Of a stretch of DNA of 7,916 bases, positions 1 through 6,132 are shown piece by piece. Made by a program: the position numbers and the translations under genes. Source of the stretch: DAIRVC01 sp036803025 (lineage in GTDB: Bacteria; Chloroflexota; Anaerolineae; Anaerolineales; E44-bin32). The notes under the pieces are model-generated. The model ran no database searches. It had not been told where the DNA came from and saw only the letters and a list, made by a program, of their open reading frames with translations. The stretch's first letter is position 1; each line of letters begins with the position of its first letter. The stretch is from the NCBI GenBank assembly GCA_036803025.1, contig DAIRVC010000132.1:1-7916 (forward strand), in the 5' to 3' direction.

Positions 1-1
1 C

Positions 2-214
2 CCGGGCGGGCGGGAGTATGTCCGATTTGACCGGGGTGGGATCGACTTTGCCCGCTTGATCGGCCGGCTGCTTGATGGCGGATATGGCGGGCTGTTCTCG
101 CTCGAGCCGCATTACAGCCTATCCGGTGATGACCGCCTGGGAGCTGCAGAAGAGACGGTGCTGGCCGCCCAGGCGCTGTTGCGGACCATCAAGTCCGCAG
201 AGAGCTCGGGCTGA
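2..214 (+). CDS. Sugar-phosphate isomerase/epimerase, TIM-barrel family (C-terminal fragment)
   Basis: Only the last 70 residues are present; the 5' part lies beyond the left edge, and the frame is open from base 2 to the TGA at 212-214. The fragment reads GGIDFARLIGRLLDGGYGGL followed by FSLEPHYSLSGDD. This resembles the C-terminal end of xylose-isomerase-like TIM-barrel (AP endonuclease 2 superfamily) sugar-phosphate isomerases/epimerases. There a small domain of the form 'GxvDfxxll..L...GYdGxlslEPH' supplies a metal-binding glutamate, here the Glu in LEPH. A C-terminal helix (roughly from ETVLAAQALLRTI) follows, as expected. These enzymes interconvert ketoses or epimerise sugar phosphates in the cytoplasm with a divalent metal. 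The next gene starts 34 bases downstream on the same strand and is another sugar-phosphate epimerase, which supports a carbohydrate role. The substrate cannot be stated. Hexulose-phosphate or inosose-type members are alternatives. Confidence 0.72.
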   Translation, partial: PGGREYVRFDRGGIDFARLIGRLLDGGYGGLFSLEPHYSLSGDDRLGAAEETVLAAQALLRTIKSAESSG

Positions 215-248
215 ATGCCCAGACTGCCCGGCCGAGGGATGTGCGTCA

Positions 249-914
249 ATGTCTGACCATGGTGGCGAAATCTCCGCCTCCCTGATGTGCGTCGATTACC
301 GCCGGTTCGATGCGCAGCTGGACGTGCTGCATGCCGGTGGCGTCACTCGTCTTCACCTGGATTTCGGTGATACGCATTTTGTGCCCACCTTGATCCTGGG
401 GACCGAAATCTTCAGCCTGATCGGGTCGCGTGACGACTTCCTGGTGGAATCGCACTTGATGATTCAGGAGCCGGCACGCCTGATCCGCCAATTTGCCGAC
501 GGGTCGGATTACATCATCATTCACCACGAGGCGGCGGCCGACCCGCTGGCCTGCCTGCGCCAAATTCGAGGGGAGGGAGCTAAGGCGGGAATAGCCTTAA
601 GGCCGGAGACGCCAGCTGCGGCGGTCGAACCACTGCTTGACGAGTTGGATCAGGTGCTGCTCATGACCGTGGAGCCGGGGTATGCCGGCGGCCGCTTCAT
701 CCCCGAGATGGTCGAGAAAGTCCGCGCATTGCGGGCGATGGCCAAAGCGCGCCGCCAGGCGTTGGAGCTGTCCGTCGATGGGTCAATCAATCTGCGCACC
801 ATTCCCGCCCTGCGCGAGGCCGGAGCGGACGTCTTCGTTGGCGGTTCGTCCGGCCTGTTCACCGGCGGTGATCTCGCGCTCACCTCCCGCCAGTTGGTGA
901 GCGCCGTCCGCTGA
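249..914 (+). CDS. Ribulose-phosphate 3-epimerase family protein, D-allulose-6-phosphate 3-epimerase (AlsE)-like
   Basis: This 221-residue protein has the full length of the ribulose-phosphate 3-epimerase (Rpe) family, metal-dependent (beta/alpha)8 barrels that epimerise C3 of ketose phosphates. Visible signatures: ISASLMCVD at 8-16 with the active-site Ser; HLDFGDTHFVP at 36-46 with metal ligands His36 and Asp38; ESHLM at 67-71 with His69; VEPGYAGGRFIP at 141-152; and VDGS at 176-179 with catalytic Asp177. The phosphate-binding end is GADVFVGGSSGLF at 192-204. SLMC, VDGS (Rpe usually has VDGG) and ADVF..G.SGLF match E. coli AlsE better than Rpe, so D-allulose-6-phosphate or a similar hexulose phosphate is a better guess than ribulose-5-phosphate. 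VEPG replaces the usual V(N/D)PG. The start at 249 is chosen because homology begins a few residues later and GAGGGA lies about 10 bases upstream. The frame stays open back to 72, but that extension lies inside the preceding gene and resembles nothing. Confidence 0.85.
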   Translation: MSDHGGEISASLMCVDYRRFDAQLDVLHAGGVTRLHLDFGDTHFVPTLILGTEIFSLIGSRDDFLVESHLMIQEPARLIRQFADGSDYIIIHHEAAADPLACLRQIRGEGAKAGIALRPETPAAAVEPLLDELDQVLLMTVEPGYAGGRFIPEMVEKVRALRAMAKARRQALELSVDGSINLRTIPALREAGADVFVGGSSGLFTGGDLALTSRQLVSAVR

Positions 915-937
915 GACCCGCCGCCCATGCCGCGCCC

Positions 938-943
938 AGGAGG
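938..943 (+). promoter_or_regulatory. Strong ribosome binding site for the single-SIS gene
   Basis: A perfect AGGAGG lies seven bases before the ATG at 951. It decides the start: the earlier in-frame ATG at 927 would place this site inside the coding region and has no comparable Shine-Dalgarno sequence. The protein from 951 also begins where the family usually begins. Confidence 0.8.
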
Positions 944-950
944 CTTTGAG

Positions 951-1700
951 ATGTCCCATCCGATCAACGACTATCTGGAGGCCTGCATCGGGCAGCTGGC
1001 TGCATTGAGGGCCGGCTCTTTCAGCGCGATTGCCGCGGCGGCGGAGGCCGTGGCCGGCGCCATCCAGGCTGACAAGGGCTTCTTCCTCTTCGGCAGCGGG
1101 CACTCGGCTCTCATTGCGCGGGAGGCGTTCTGGCGCGCCGGCGGACTGGCGCCGGCGCTGCCCATTGCCGATCCGTCGGAGGGCGACGCGGAGCGCCTGC
1201 CCGGGTACATGGTCGGCGTCCTGGCCCACTACGATCTGCAGCCAGGGGGCGTGATCATCATCGTCTCGAATTCCGGGATCAACCATGCGCCCATTGAGAC
1301 TGCGCTGGAATGCAGGTCGCGAGGGCTGACCGTTATTGCCGTTACCTGCCTGGCCCATTCCCGCCAGAGCGATTCCCGTCATCCGAGCGGCAAGAAGCTG
1401 TTCGAGGTCGCCGACATCGTCATTGACACACACGGGCTTCCCGGCGACGCGATCGTGGCGCTCCCGGGTCTGCCGGGCCGAGTCGGACCGACCTCAACTG
1501 TCGTCGGGGCGGCGATCATCGATGCCATCGTCGTCGGCGCCGCCGCCAGTCTGCTGGAGCGCGGCCTCGATACGCCAGTGCTTGTGAGCTCCAATGTCGC
1601 CGAAGGCGATGCACACAATGCCCGGCTGGTCGCGCGCTACCGGGACCGGCTAGTGCGCAGCCTGATCCCCAGCGCCGACGCCAAATCACCGGCCCGCTAG
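951..1700 (+). CDS. Single-SIS-domain sugar-phosphate binding protein, UPF0309 type
   Basis: This 249-residue protein consists of one SIS (sugar isomerase) domain in the layout of the UPF0309 family. It starts with a helix (MSHPINDYLEACIGQL). Next come FFLFGSGHSALIAREAFWRA at 44-63 (the GSGHS phosphate-binding loop), a family insert PIADPSEGDAERLPGY at 71-86, and VSNSG at 105-109 (the second SIS loop, the counterpart of SxSG in other SIS proteins). TCLAHSRQSDSRHPSGKKL at 132-150, GRVGPTSTVVGA at 176-187 and SSNVAEGDAHNARL at 213-226 complete it. All of these match family landmarks I recognise. SIS domains bind phosphorylated, often amino, sugars. Members of this family sit in sugar or amino-sugar operons, but I know of no firmly assigned reaction. 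The gene follows the AlsE-like epimerase by 36 bases and precedes a second, unrelated-subtype SIS gene by 16, so it is probably cotranscribed. No signal peptide or membrane segment is seen, so it should be cytoplasmic. Confidence 0.85.
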   Translation: MSHPINDYLEACIGQLAALRAGSFSAIAAAAEAVAGAIQADKGFFLFGSGHSALIAREAFWRAGGLAPALPIADPSEGDAERLPGYMVGVLAHYDLQPGGVIIIVSNSGINHAPIETALECRSRGLTVIAVTCLAHSRQSDSRHPSGKKLFEVADIVIDTHGLPGDAIVALPGLPGRVGPTSTVVGAAIIDAIVVGAAASLLERGLDTPVLVSSNVAEGDAHNARLVARYRDRLVRSLIPSADAKSPAR

Positions 1701-1716
1701 CCGGGCGGAGGATATC

Positions 1717-2832
1717 ATGCCCGACCCGTATCAGATGATCGGCTACATCCGCGAGGGTCCATCAGCTCTTGAGCGGAGCCTGCGACACAATCAACCCGCG
1801 ATCCGTTCCCTGGCAGAAGAACGCTTGCGCGGCAGGATCAAGCGGGTGGTGGTGACCGGCATCGGCAGTTCGCATACGGCCGCGCTGATGGCCGCCCCGG
1901 TCTTCACCTATCACTGCCCGCTACCGACACTCGTCTGCGACTCGGCCGACTATGCTGCCTTTGCCGACCGATGGGTCGACGACCAGACGCTGGTGGCGGC
2001 CGTCTCTCGCTCAGGCGAGCGCGGGTTGGTCGTCAATGCCATCCAGGACGCCGTGCGGCGCGGCGCGCTGGCGGTGGGGGTCACTGGTGTGGCGACGAGT
2101 CTCCTGGCCCAATCCGGCCGCGTGACGCTGCTCACCCAGGAGGGTCCGGAGGTCACCTTTCCCAAGACAAAGAGCGTGCTCGCCACCGCCGGTCTCCTGA
2201 TGCAGCTGGGCATTGCGCTAGCGGATCCAGACGACCCTCACATTGAGTCGCGCCAACAGGCGCTTCAGGCGGCACCGACGGAAATCCAGTCAACCCTTGC
2301 ACCGTTCGAGGCCGAGATTCGCGCACTCCTTCCTGCCCTGCAAACGCATGCGGCTGTAGCTGTGGCTGGAACGGCTGGCAATCACGGCACGGCCCTAGAA
2401 GGGGCGATGAAGCTACAGGAAGCCGCCTACGTCCCGACATACGGCAACAGCACCGACGGACTTCTCAACGGCCCAGTTGGGGCTCTGGATAGCCGCTGGC
2501 TGGTCGTTCTGCTGATCACACGCTACGACCTGCCGCTGTCGGACGACCTTCTCAGAGTCGTCAACGCGCTGGGTGCGCGCAGTCTGGCGATATGTGAGGC
2601 CGGCGTGCAATTGCGTCAACCGGTGACTCATAGGCTGAATCTGCCTGCAACAGTTGATCCTTTGGTCGGCGCGCTGCACTATCTCCCGCCACTCCAGATG
2701 CTGGCCTACTACTGGACGGTCGCCCGCGGCATGAACCCCGATGCGCCTTCGTCCATGCGGGCCATTCTTGACGCGGTGCTGATTCCCGGTCGCGACGAAC
2801 CAGAACTGCGCCAGGGGTCAGGCGGCGCATGA
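1717..2832 (+). CDS. Double-SIS-domain protein, GlmS-isomerase/FrlB-like, without glutaminase domain
   Basis: This 371-residue protein carries two SIS domains and corresponds to the isomerase half of GlmS; the N-terminal glutaminase domain is absent. Domain 1 (about 40-170) has VVVTGIGSSHTAAL at 44-57, the phosphate-binding loop VSRSGERG at 96-103 (GlmS SQSGET) and TFPKTKSVLATAGLL at 147-161. Domain 2 (about 205-340) has GTAGNHGTALEGAMKLQEAA at 218-237 followed by STDGLLNGPVGALD at 245-258. Aligning gap-free with E. coli GlmS, Glu228, Lys232 and Glu235 match Glu481, Lys485 and Glu488. GlmS His504, which helps open the sugar ring, is Asn251 here. The C-terminal NPDAPSSMRA (340-349) does not show a lysine where GlmS has Lys603. 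It could be a deglycase, a deaminase, an isomerase with changed chemistry, or a sugar-phosphate binding protein. A GGAGG at 1707-1711 supports the start. The stop overlaps the next start by four bases (ATGA), suggesting translational coupling. Confidence 0.83.
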   Translation: MPDPYQMIGYIREGPSALERSLRHNQPAIRSLAEERLRGRIKRVVVTGIGSSHTAALMAAPVFTYHCPLPTLVCDSADYAAFADRWVDDQTLVAAVSRSGERGLVVNAIQDAVRRGALAVGVTGVATSLLAQSGRVTLLTQEGPEVTFPKTKSVLATAGLLMQLGIALADPDDPHIESRQQALQAAPTEIQSTLAPFEAEIRALLPALQTHAAVAVAGTAGNHGTALEGAMKLQEAAYVPTYGNSTDGLLNGPVGALDSRWLVVLLITRYDLPLSDDLLRVVNALGARSLAICEAGVQLRQPVTHRLNLPATVDPLVGALHYLPPLQMLAYYWTVARGMNPDAPSSMRAILDAVLIPGRDEPELRQGSGGA

Positions 2833-3971
2833 CCCCATCCGCCATGACTCCCCGCCAGCGGGTGCTGACCGCCCTGGCGCACCGCGAGCCCGACCGGCTG
2901 CCCATGGACTTTATGGGGACGGCGTCTTGCTTGGTGGACCAGGCCTATTTCGCACTGCGTGATCACCTGGGCCTGAAAGGCGACGGCCGTCTCTTCCGCC
3001 GCGAGGAGAATACCCGCTTCTATGACGAGCGCATCCTCGACGCGTTTGGGGTGGACCTCCGCCGAGTGTGGATGCGCCAACCGCAAGCTCGATCAGGACC
3101 TCTGCAGGCGGACGGCACTCTGATCGACGAGTGGGGGTTGAAGAGACGGCGCGTCGGTGATCTGCTCAGCTACGTCAGCGCGCCGCTCGAATCAGCGACG
3201 GCCGGCGATCTGGATGCCTACCCATGGCCCGACCCCTATGACCCGGAACGCGTCTCCGGCCTGGCAGAGGAGGCCCGCCGACTTCACGAGGCCGGACAGC
3301 ACGCGATTGTCGCCCGCACCCCCTGCCTGGGTATCTTCGATATGGCCCAAAGGCTGCGCGGCATGGAGCGCTTCTTGATGGACCTGCTTCTCGACAAGCG
3401 CTTCGCCGCCGCGCTGCTGCACCGCCTCAAGGAAGTCCAGATGGGCTTCTACGATGCCTATCTGTCTGCGGTCGGCCCGTATGTCGATATCATCGAGACC
3501 GGTGATGACTACGGCGCCCAGCACGGCCCCTTGATCTCGCCCGCAGTCTTCCGCGAGTTGATCGCGCCAGCGCGCGCGGAACTCAACCGGTCCATCCGGC
3601 AGAAAGCCCCGCAGGCCAAGATCTTCCTGCATTCTGACGGCGCGATCTTCAAACTGATCCCGACCTTCATCGAAATCGGTGTGGACATCCTCAATCCGGT
3701 GGAACCCGGCGTCCCGGGAAACGATCCGGCTATCCTCAAGTCCACCTTCGGCGACCAACTCGTCTTCCACGGGCAGCTCGACAACAAACAGGCTCTGCGC
3801 GGAAGCCTCGACGATACCCAGGCAGAGGTGCGCAGGCTGTTCGACGAGATGGGGCGGGGAGGAGGTTACATCATGGCCCCGACCAATCACATCCAGGTCG
3901 ATGTCCCGCCCCAGAATCTGGCTGAGGTCTATCGCTATGCCCAAGAGTACGGTCGTTATGCGACCGCGTAG
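2829..3971 (+). CDS. Uroporphyrinogen decarboxylase (UroD)-fold, corrinoid methyltransferase-type protein
   Basis: This 380-residue protein is a full-length member of the UroD superfamily, in the branch that contains corrinoid-linked methyltransferases (MtaA/MtbA/CmuA-like, and O-demethylase components such as MtvB) and not heme-pathway HemE. Signatures: RVLTALAHREPDRLPMDF at 11-28; YPWPDPYDPER at 131-141; ETGDDYGAQHGPLISPAVFR at 223-242, the family core; KIFLHSDGAIFKLIPTFIEI at 264-283; VDILNPVEPG at 285-294; FHGQLDNKQAL at 313-323; and GGGYIMAPTNHIQVDVPPQN at 344-363. In MtaA-type enzymes a zinc ion that activates a thiol is held by His-X-Cys plus a later Cys. Here the first site is His268-Ser-Asp270 and the later position is Thr352, so both cysteines are missing. 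That argues against a standard thiol (coenzyme M) methylase. It may act on another methyl donor or acceptor, or use a different metal site. ATG 2829 overlaps the preceding stop; ATG 2844 is an alternative start five codons in. A corrinoid protein gene at 7470 is the likely partner. Confidence 0.85.
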   Translation: MTPSAMTPRQRVLTALAHREPDRLPMDFMGTASCLVDQAYFALRDHLGLKGDGRLFRREENTRFYDERILDAFGVDLRRVWMRQPQARSGPLQADGTLIDEWGLKRRRVGDLLSYVSAPLESATAGDLDAYPWPDPYDPERVSGLAEEARRLHEAGQHAIVARTPCLGIFDMAQRLRGMERFLMDLLLDKRFAAALLHRLKEVQMGFYDAYLSAVGPYVDIIETGDDYGAQHGPLISPAVFRELIAPARAELNRSIRQKAPQAKIFLHSDGAIFKLIPTFIEIGVDILNPVEPGVPGNDPAILKSTFGDQLVFHGQLDNKQALRGSLDDTQAEVRRLFDEMGRGGGYIMAPTNHIQVDVPPQNLAEVYRYAQEYGRYATA

Positions 3972-4004
3972 CCCCGCCGCACGTGCCCGACATGGAGTTG
4001 ATGG

Positions 4005-4025
4005 CGATCCGCCGCGTTCGGATCG
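4005..4025 (+). repeat. Perfect inverted repeat, 7-base arms with 7-base spacer
   Basis: The arms CGATCCG (4005-4011) and CGGATCG (4019-4025) are exact reverse complements around the spacer CCGCGTT. At the DNA level this could be an operator for a dimeric regulator of the dehydrogenase genes; as RNA it would form a small GC-rich hairpin. It is not followed by a T run, so a rho-independent terminator is unlikely. In GC-rich DNA a 7-base arm can occur by chance. Confidence 0.4.
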
Positions 4026-4068
4026 GACCAGCACACCGACCGGGGTTCGTGCTCCGGCCGGCAACTTC

Positions 4069-4076
4069 GGGAGGAG
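4069..4076 (+). promoter_or_regulatory. Ribosome binding site for E1 alpha
   Basis: The purine stretch GGGAGGAG lies six bases before the ATG at 4083 and closely matches the anti-Shine-Dalgarno complement. It fixes the start of the E1 alpha gene despite the poorly conserved first 30 or so residues of that protein. Confidence 0.7.
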
Positions 4077-4082
4077 TCGCTC

Positions 4083-5138
4083 ATGACCGCCGGTCGATCC
4101 AAGGCGCGCCGAGCCCCCGTGGCGGCCAGCGGAAATCCGCCTGGGGAGTTGGCGGGGCTGGAAGAGCGGGCGGAACGGCTGGGCCTGAGCCGCGAACAGC
4201 TGCTGGAGATGTTCTCCAGCATGTGCGTCATTCGGCGATTCGAACGGATGGCCGATCAGCTGTACGCAATGGGCAAGGTGCACGGCACGATGCACCTCTC
4301 GGCCGGGCAGGAAGCCGTGGCGGTCGGGCTGGGCAGGGCCGTGCGCCCCGACGACTACCTCGTGAGCCATCACCGCGGGCACGGTCACTTTATCGCCAAG
4401 GGTGCCGACCTGGCGCGGATGATGGCCGAGTTCCTGGGGAAGGATACCGGCTACTGTCGAGGCCGCGGCGGTTCGATGCACATCGCCGACTTCGACGCCA
4501 ACAACCTGGGAGCCAATGGCATCGTGGGGGGCGGTATCCCGATCACCGTCGGTGTCGGACTGGCGCTCCAGATGCTGAAGCGTCAGCAGATCGTCGTCGG
4601 GGTCTTTGGAGACGGCGCGGCCAACGAAGGCGTATTCCACGAGGCCATGAACATGGTCGCGCTGTGGCGGCTTCCGGTACTGTTCGTGTGCGAGAACAAC
4701 CAATATGGAATGTCGATGGATGTGGCTAAGGCGACGGCCAAACTGCCCATCGCACAGCGCGCCGATGCCTACGGCATGCCGGGCTGGTGCATCGACGGCA
4801 ATGACCTGCTGCTCGTGTATGAGACCATGCGCCGAGCGGCCGAGCACGCCCGCAGCGGGAGCGGCCCGGTGTTGGTGGAGACGGTCACCTACCGGTACTT
4901 CGGGCACTCCAAGAGCGATCGCAATCTGTATCGGACGAAGGACGAGATCGAAAGCTGGAAACAGAAGGATCCGTTGCTGCTCTTGCGGGAGCAACTCGTG
5001 CGGTCCGGGATCGCGAGCGAGGCGGAGGCGGAGGCACTGGATCAGCAGGCACAGTCCGCCATCGACCAAGCCGTGGCGTTCGCCGAAGCCTCTCCTCAGC
5101 CGGACTTGTCGAGCCTGACGGATTTCGTCTATGCCTGA
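4083..5138 (+). CDS. Thiamine-diphosphate-dependent dehydrogenase E1 alpha subunit (AcoA/PdhA type)
   Basis: This is the 351-residue alpha subunit of an alpha2beta2 E1 enzyme, which decarboxylates a 2-oxo acid (or cleaves acetoin) on thiamine diphosphate and passes the acyl group to E2 lipoate. The first 30 or so residues are basic and low-complexity. Then follow IRRFERMADQLYAMGKVHG at 50-68, HLSAGQEAVAVGL at 71-83 and SHHRGHGHFIAKG at 95-107, where cofactor phosphate contacts are expected. RGRGGSMHIAD at 126-136 and GANGIVGGG at 143-151 come next. The thiamine/Mg motif GDGAANEGVFHEAMN (176-190) ends in ENNQYG (204-209). The loop YRYFGHSKSD at 270-279 matches the region phosphorylated in eukaryotic PDH. 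SMHIAD...GANGIVG and the C-terminal SLTDFVY are closer in my reading to acetoin dehydrogenase AcoA than to PdhA, but the substrate cannot be fixed. The gene ends eight bases inside the E1 beta gene, consistent with balanced, coupled synthesis of the two subunits. Confidence 0.93.
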   Translation: MTAGRSKARRAPVAASGNPPGELAGLEERAERLGLSREQLLEMFSSMCVIRRFERMADQLYAMGKVHGTMHLSAGQEAVAVGLGRAVRPDDYLVSHHRGHGHFIAKGADLARMMAEFLGKDTGYCRGRGGSMHIADFDANNLGANGIVGGGIPITVGVGLALQMLKRQQIVVGVFGDGAANEGVFHEAMNMVALWRLPVLFVCENNQYGMSMDVAKATAKLPIAQRADAYGMPGWCIDGNDLLLVYETMRRAAEHARSGSGPVLVETVTYRYFGHSKSDRNLYRTKDEIESWKQKDPLLLLREQLVRSGIASEAEAEALDQQAQSAIDQAVAFAEASPQPDLSSLTDFVYA

Positions 5139-6117
5139 GATGTCATATGCCGAAGCCCTCCGCTCGGCGCTGCGCGAGGAGATGAGCCGCGACCCGCGCG
5201 TGTTTCTGATGGGTGAAGATATCGGCCGCTACGGTGGGGCCTTTGGTGTAACCTTCGGCCTGCTGGACGAGTTCGGCCCGGAGCGCGTGCGCGAGACGCC
5301 GATCTCCGAAGCCACCATTGTTGGGGCGGCGCTCGGCGCAAGCCTGCTCGGCTTGCGGCCTGTGGCCGAGATCATGTTCATGGACTTCGTCCTGCTGACC
5401 CTGGATCAGCTGGTCAATCAGGCGGCGAAGGCGCGATTCATGTTCGGCGGCAAAGCCAGCGTGCCGATCGTCGTACGTATGGCCGGCGGTTCAGGAACGG
5501 GCGCGGCGGCGCAGCATTCACAATCCCTGGAGAGCCTGCTCGTGCACATCCCCGGCCTGAAGGTCGTTATGCCCAGTACGCCGGCCGATGCCAAGGGCCT
5601 GCTGCTGAGCGCCATCCGCGATCCGAATCCGGTGTGTTTCGTCGAACACAAGCTGCTCTACAAGACCCAAGGGCTCGTGCGTGAAGGGGACTGCACCATT
5701 CCCCTCGGACTGGCGGATGTCAAGCGTGACGGAAAAGATGCGACCATCGTGGCCGGAGGCATCATGGTCCCTCGCGCGCTGGCCGCGGCCGAACGCCTGG
5801 CTCTGGAGGGTATTGAAGTCGAGGTGATCGATCCGCGCTGCCTCCGGCCGCTGGATGTGGACACGATCGTACGTTCGGTGCGCAAGACGGGCAGGTTGCT
5901 CGTCGTGCACGAGGCCTGCCAGACCGGGGGTTGGGCGGGGGAGGTCATCGCCAGCGTGGGCAGCAGCGAAGCGTTTGCTTACCTGGACGCACCGTTGAGA
6001 CGCCTGGCGGGTGCAGATATCCCCATCCCCTACAACCGCAATCTTGAGCAGGCAGCGGTCCCGCAGCAGGCCGACATTGAGCGCGAGGCCCGCGCCATCG
6101 TGCAGGCACGCATCTGA
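5131..6117 (+). CDS. Thiamine-diphosphate-dependent dehydrogenase E1 beta subunit (AcoB/PdhB type)
   Basis: This 328-residue protein is a full-length beta subunit that completes the E1 active site. Landmarks: SYAEALRSALREEMSRDP at 5-22; MGEDIGRYGGAFGVT at 27-41; ETPISEATIVGAALG at 55-69, with Glu60 as the glutamate that activates the thiamine aminopyrimidine; MFMDFVLLTLDQLVNQAAKA at 82-101; AAQHSQSLE at 126-134, with the active-site His129; HIPGLKVVMPSTPADAKGLL at 139-158; EHKLLY at 172-177; EVIDPRCLRPLD at 231-242; and VVHEACQTGGWAGEV at 258-272 in the C-terminal transketolase domain. AAQHSQSLESLL, IPGLKVV and EHKLLY resemble acetoin dehydrogenase AcoB. ATG 5131 overlaps the E1 alpha stop by eight bases; ATG 5140, giving MSYAEAL, is an equally plausible start since neither has a clear Shine-Dalgarno. 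With E1 alpha upstream and E2 15 bases downstream, this is a complete E1/E2 set. Confidence 0.93.
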   Translation: MPEMSYAEALRSALREEMSRDPRVFLMGEDIGRYGGAFGVTFGLLDEFGPERVRETPISEATIVGAALGASLLGLRPVAEIMFMDFVLLTLDQLVNQAAKARFMFGGKASVPIVVRMAGGSGTGAAAQHSQSLESLLVHIPGLKVVMPSTPADAKGLLLSAIRDPNPVCFVEHKLLYKTQGLVREGDCTIPLGLADVKRDGKDATIVAGGIMVPRALAAAERLALEGIEVEVIDPRCLRPLDVDTIVRSVRKTGRLLVVHEACQTGGWAGEVIASVGSSEAFAYLDAPLRRLAGADIPIPYNRNLEQAAVPQQADIEREARAIVQARI

Positions 6118-6132
6118 TGAAGAGATGACAGG

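Larger units (their letters stand above)
3972..4082 (+). other. 111-base intergenic gap, the longest in the window
   Basis: All other junctions are overlaps or gaps of at most 44 bases. This gap separates the UroD-like gene from the dehydrogenase genes. It contains a perfect 7-base inverted repeat (4005-4025) and a strong Shine-Dalgarno stretch next to the E1 alpha start. I see no convincing sigma-70 promoter and no T-rich terminator. It is the most likely place in the window for an internal promoter or regulatory site, but this is inference from spacing. Confidence 0.5.

Noticed and set aside
72..248. N-terminal extension of the AlsE-like epimerase back to the ATG at 72
   Set aside because: It would overlap the upstream isomerase gene by 143 bases, and its Cys/Arg-rich translation matches no part of the family. 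Homology starts just after the ATG at 249.
927..950. ATG 927 as the start of the single-SIS gene
   Set aside because: The perfect AGGAGG at 938-943 is correctly spaced for ATG 951, not 927, and the extra eight residues are not family-like.
951..2832. The two adjacent SIS genes as a recent tandem duplication
   Set aside because: One is a single-domain UPF0309-type protein and the other a two-domain GlmS-like protein; their motifs differ throughout, so they are distinct subfamilies placed together.
2829..3971. UroD-like gene as true HemE of heme biosynthesis
   Set aside because: No heme genes are nearby, a corrinoid protein is in the same cluster, and the core (GDDYGAQHGPLISP, YPWPDP) is of the methyltransferase-like branch.
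3998..4026. TTGATG at 3998 as a -35 box for a promoter before E1 alpha
   Set aside because: No sequence resembling TATAAT is found 16-18 bases downstream; the region there is GATCGGACC.
3192..5069. A 625-residue open frame on the minus strand across the UroD-like and E1 alpha genes
   Set aside because: Its codons lie exactly in register with the sense codons of both genes, so stops would need sense TTA, CTA or TCA codons, which GC-rich genes avoid. The translation is not recognisable, while both sense genes are clear.
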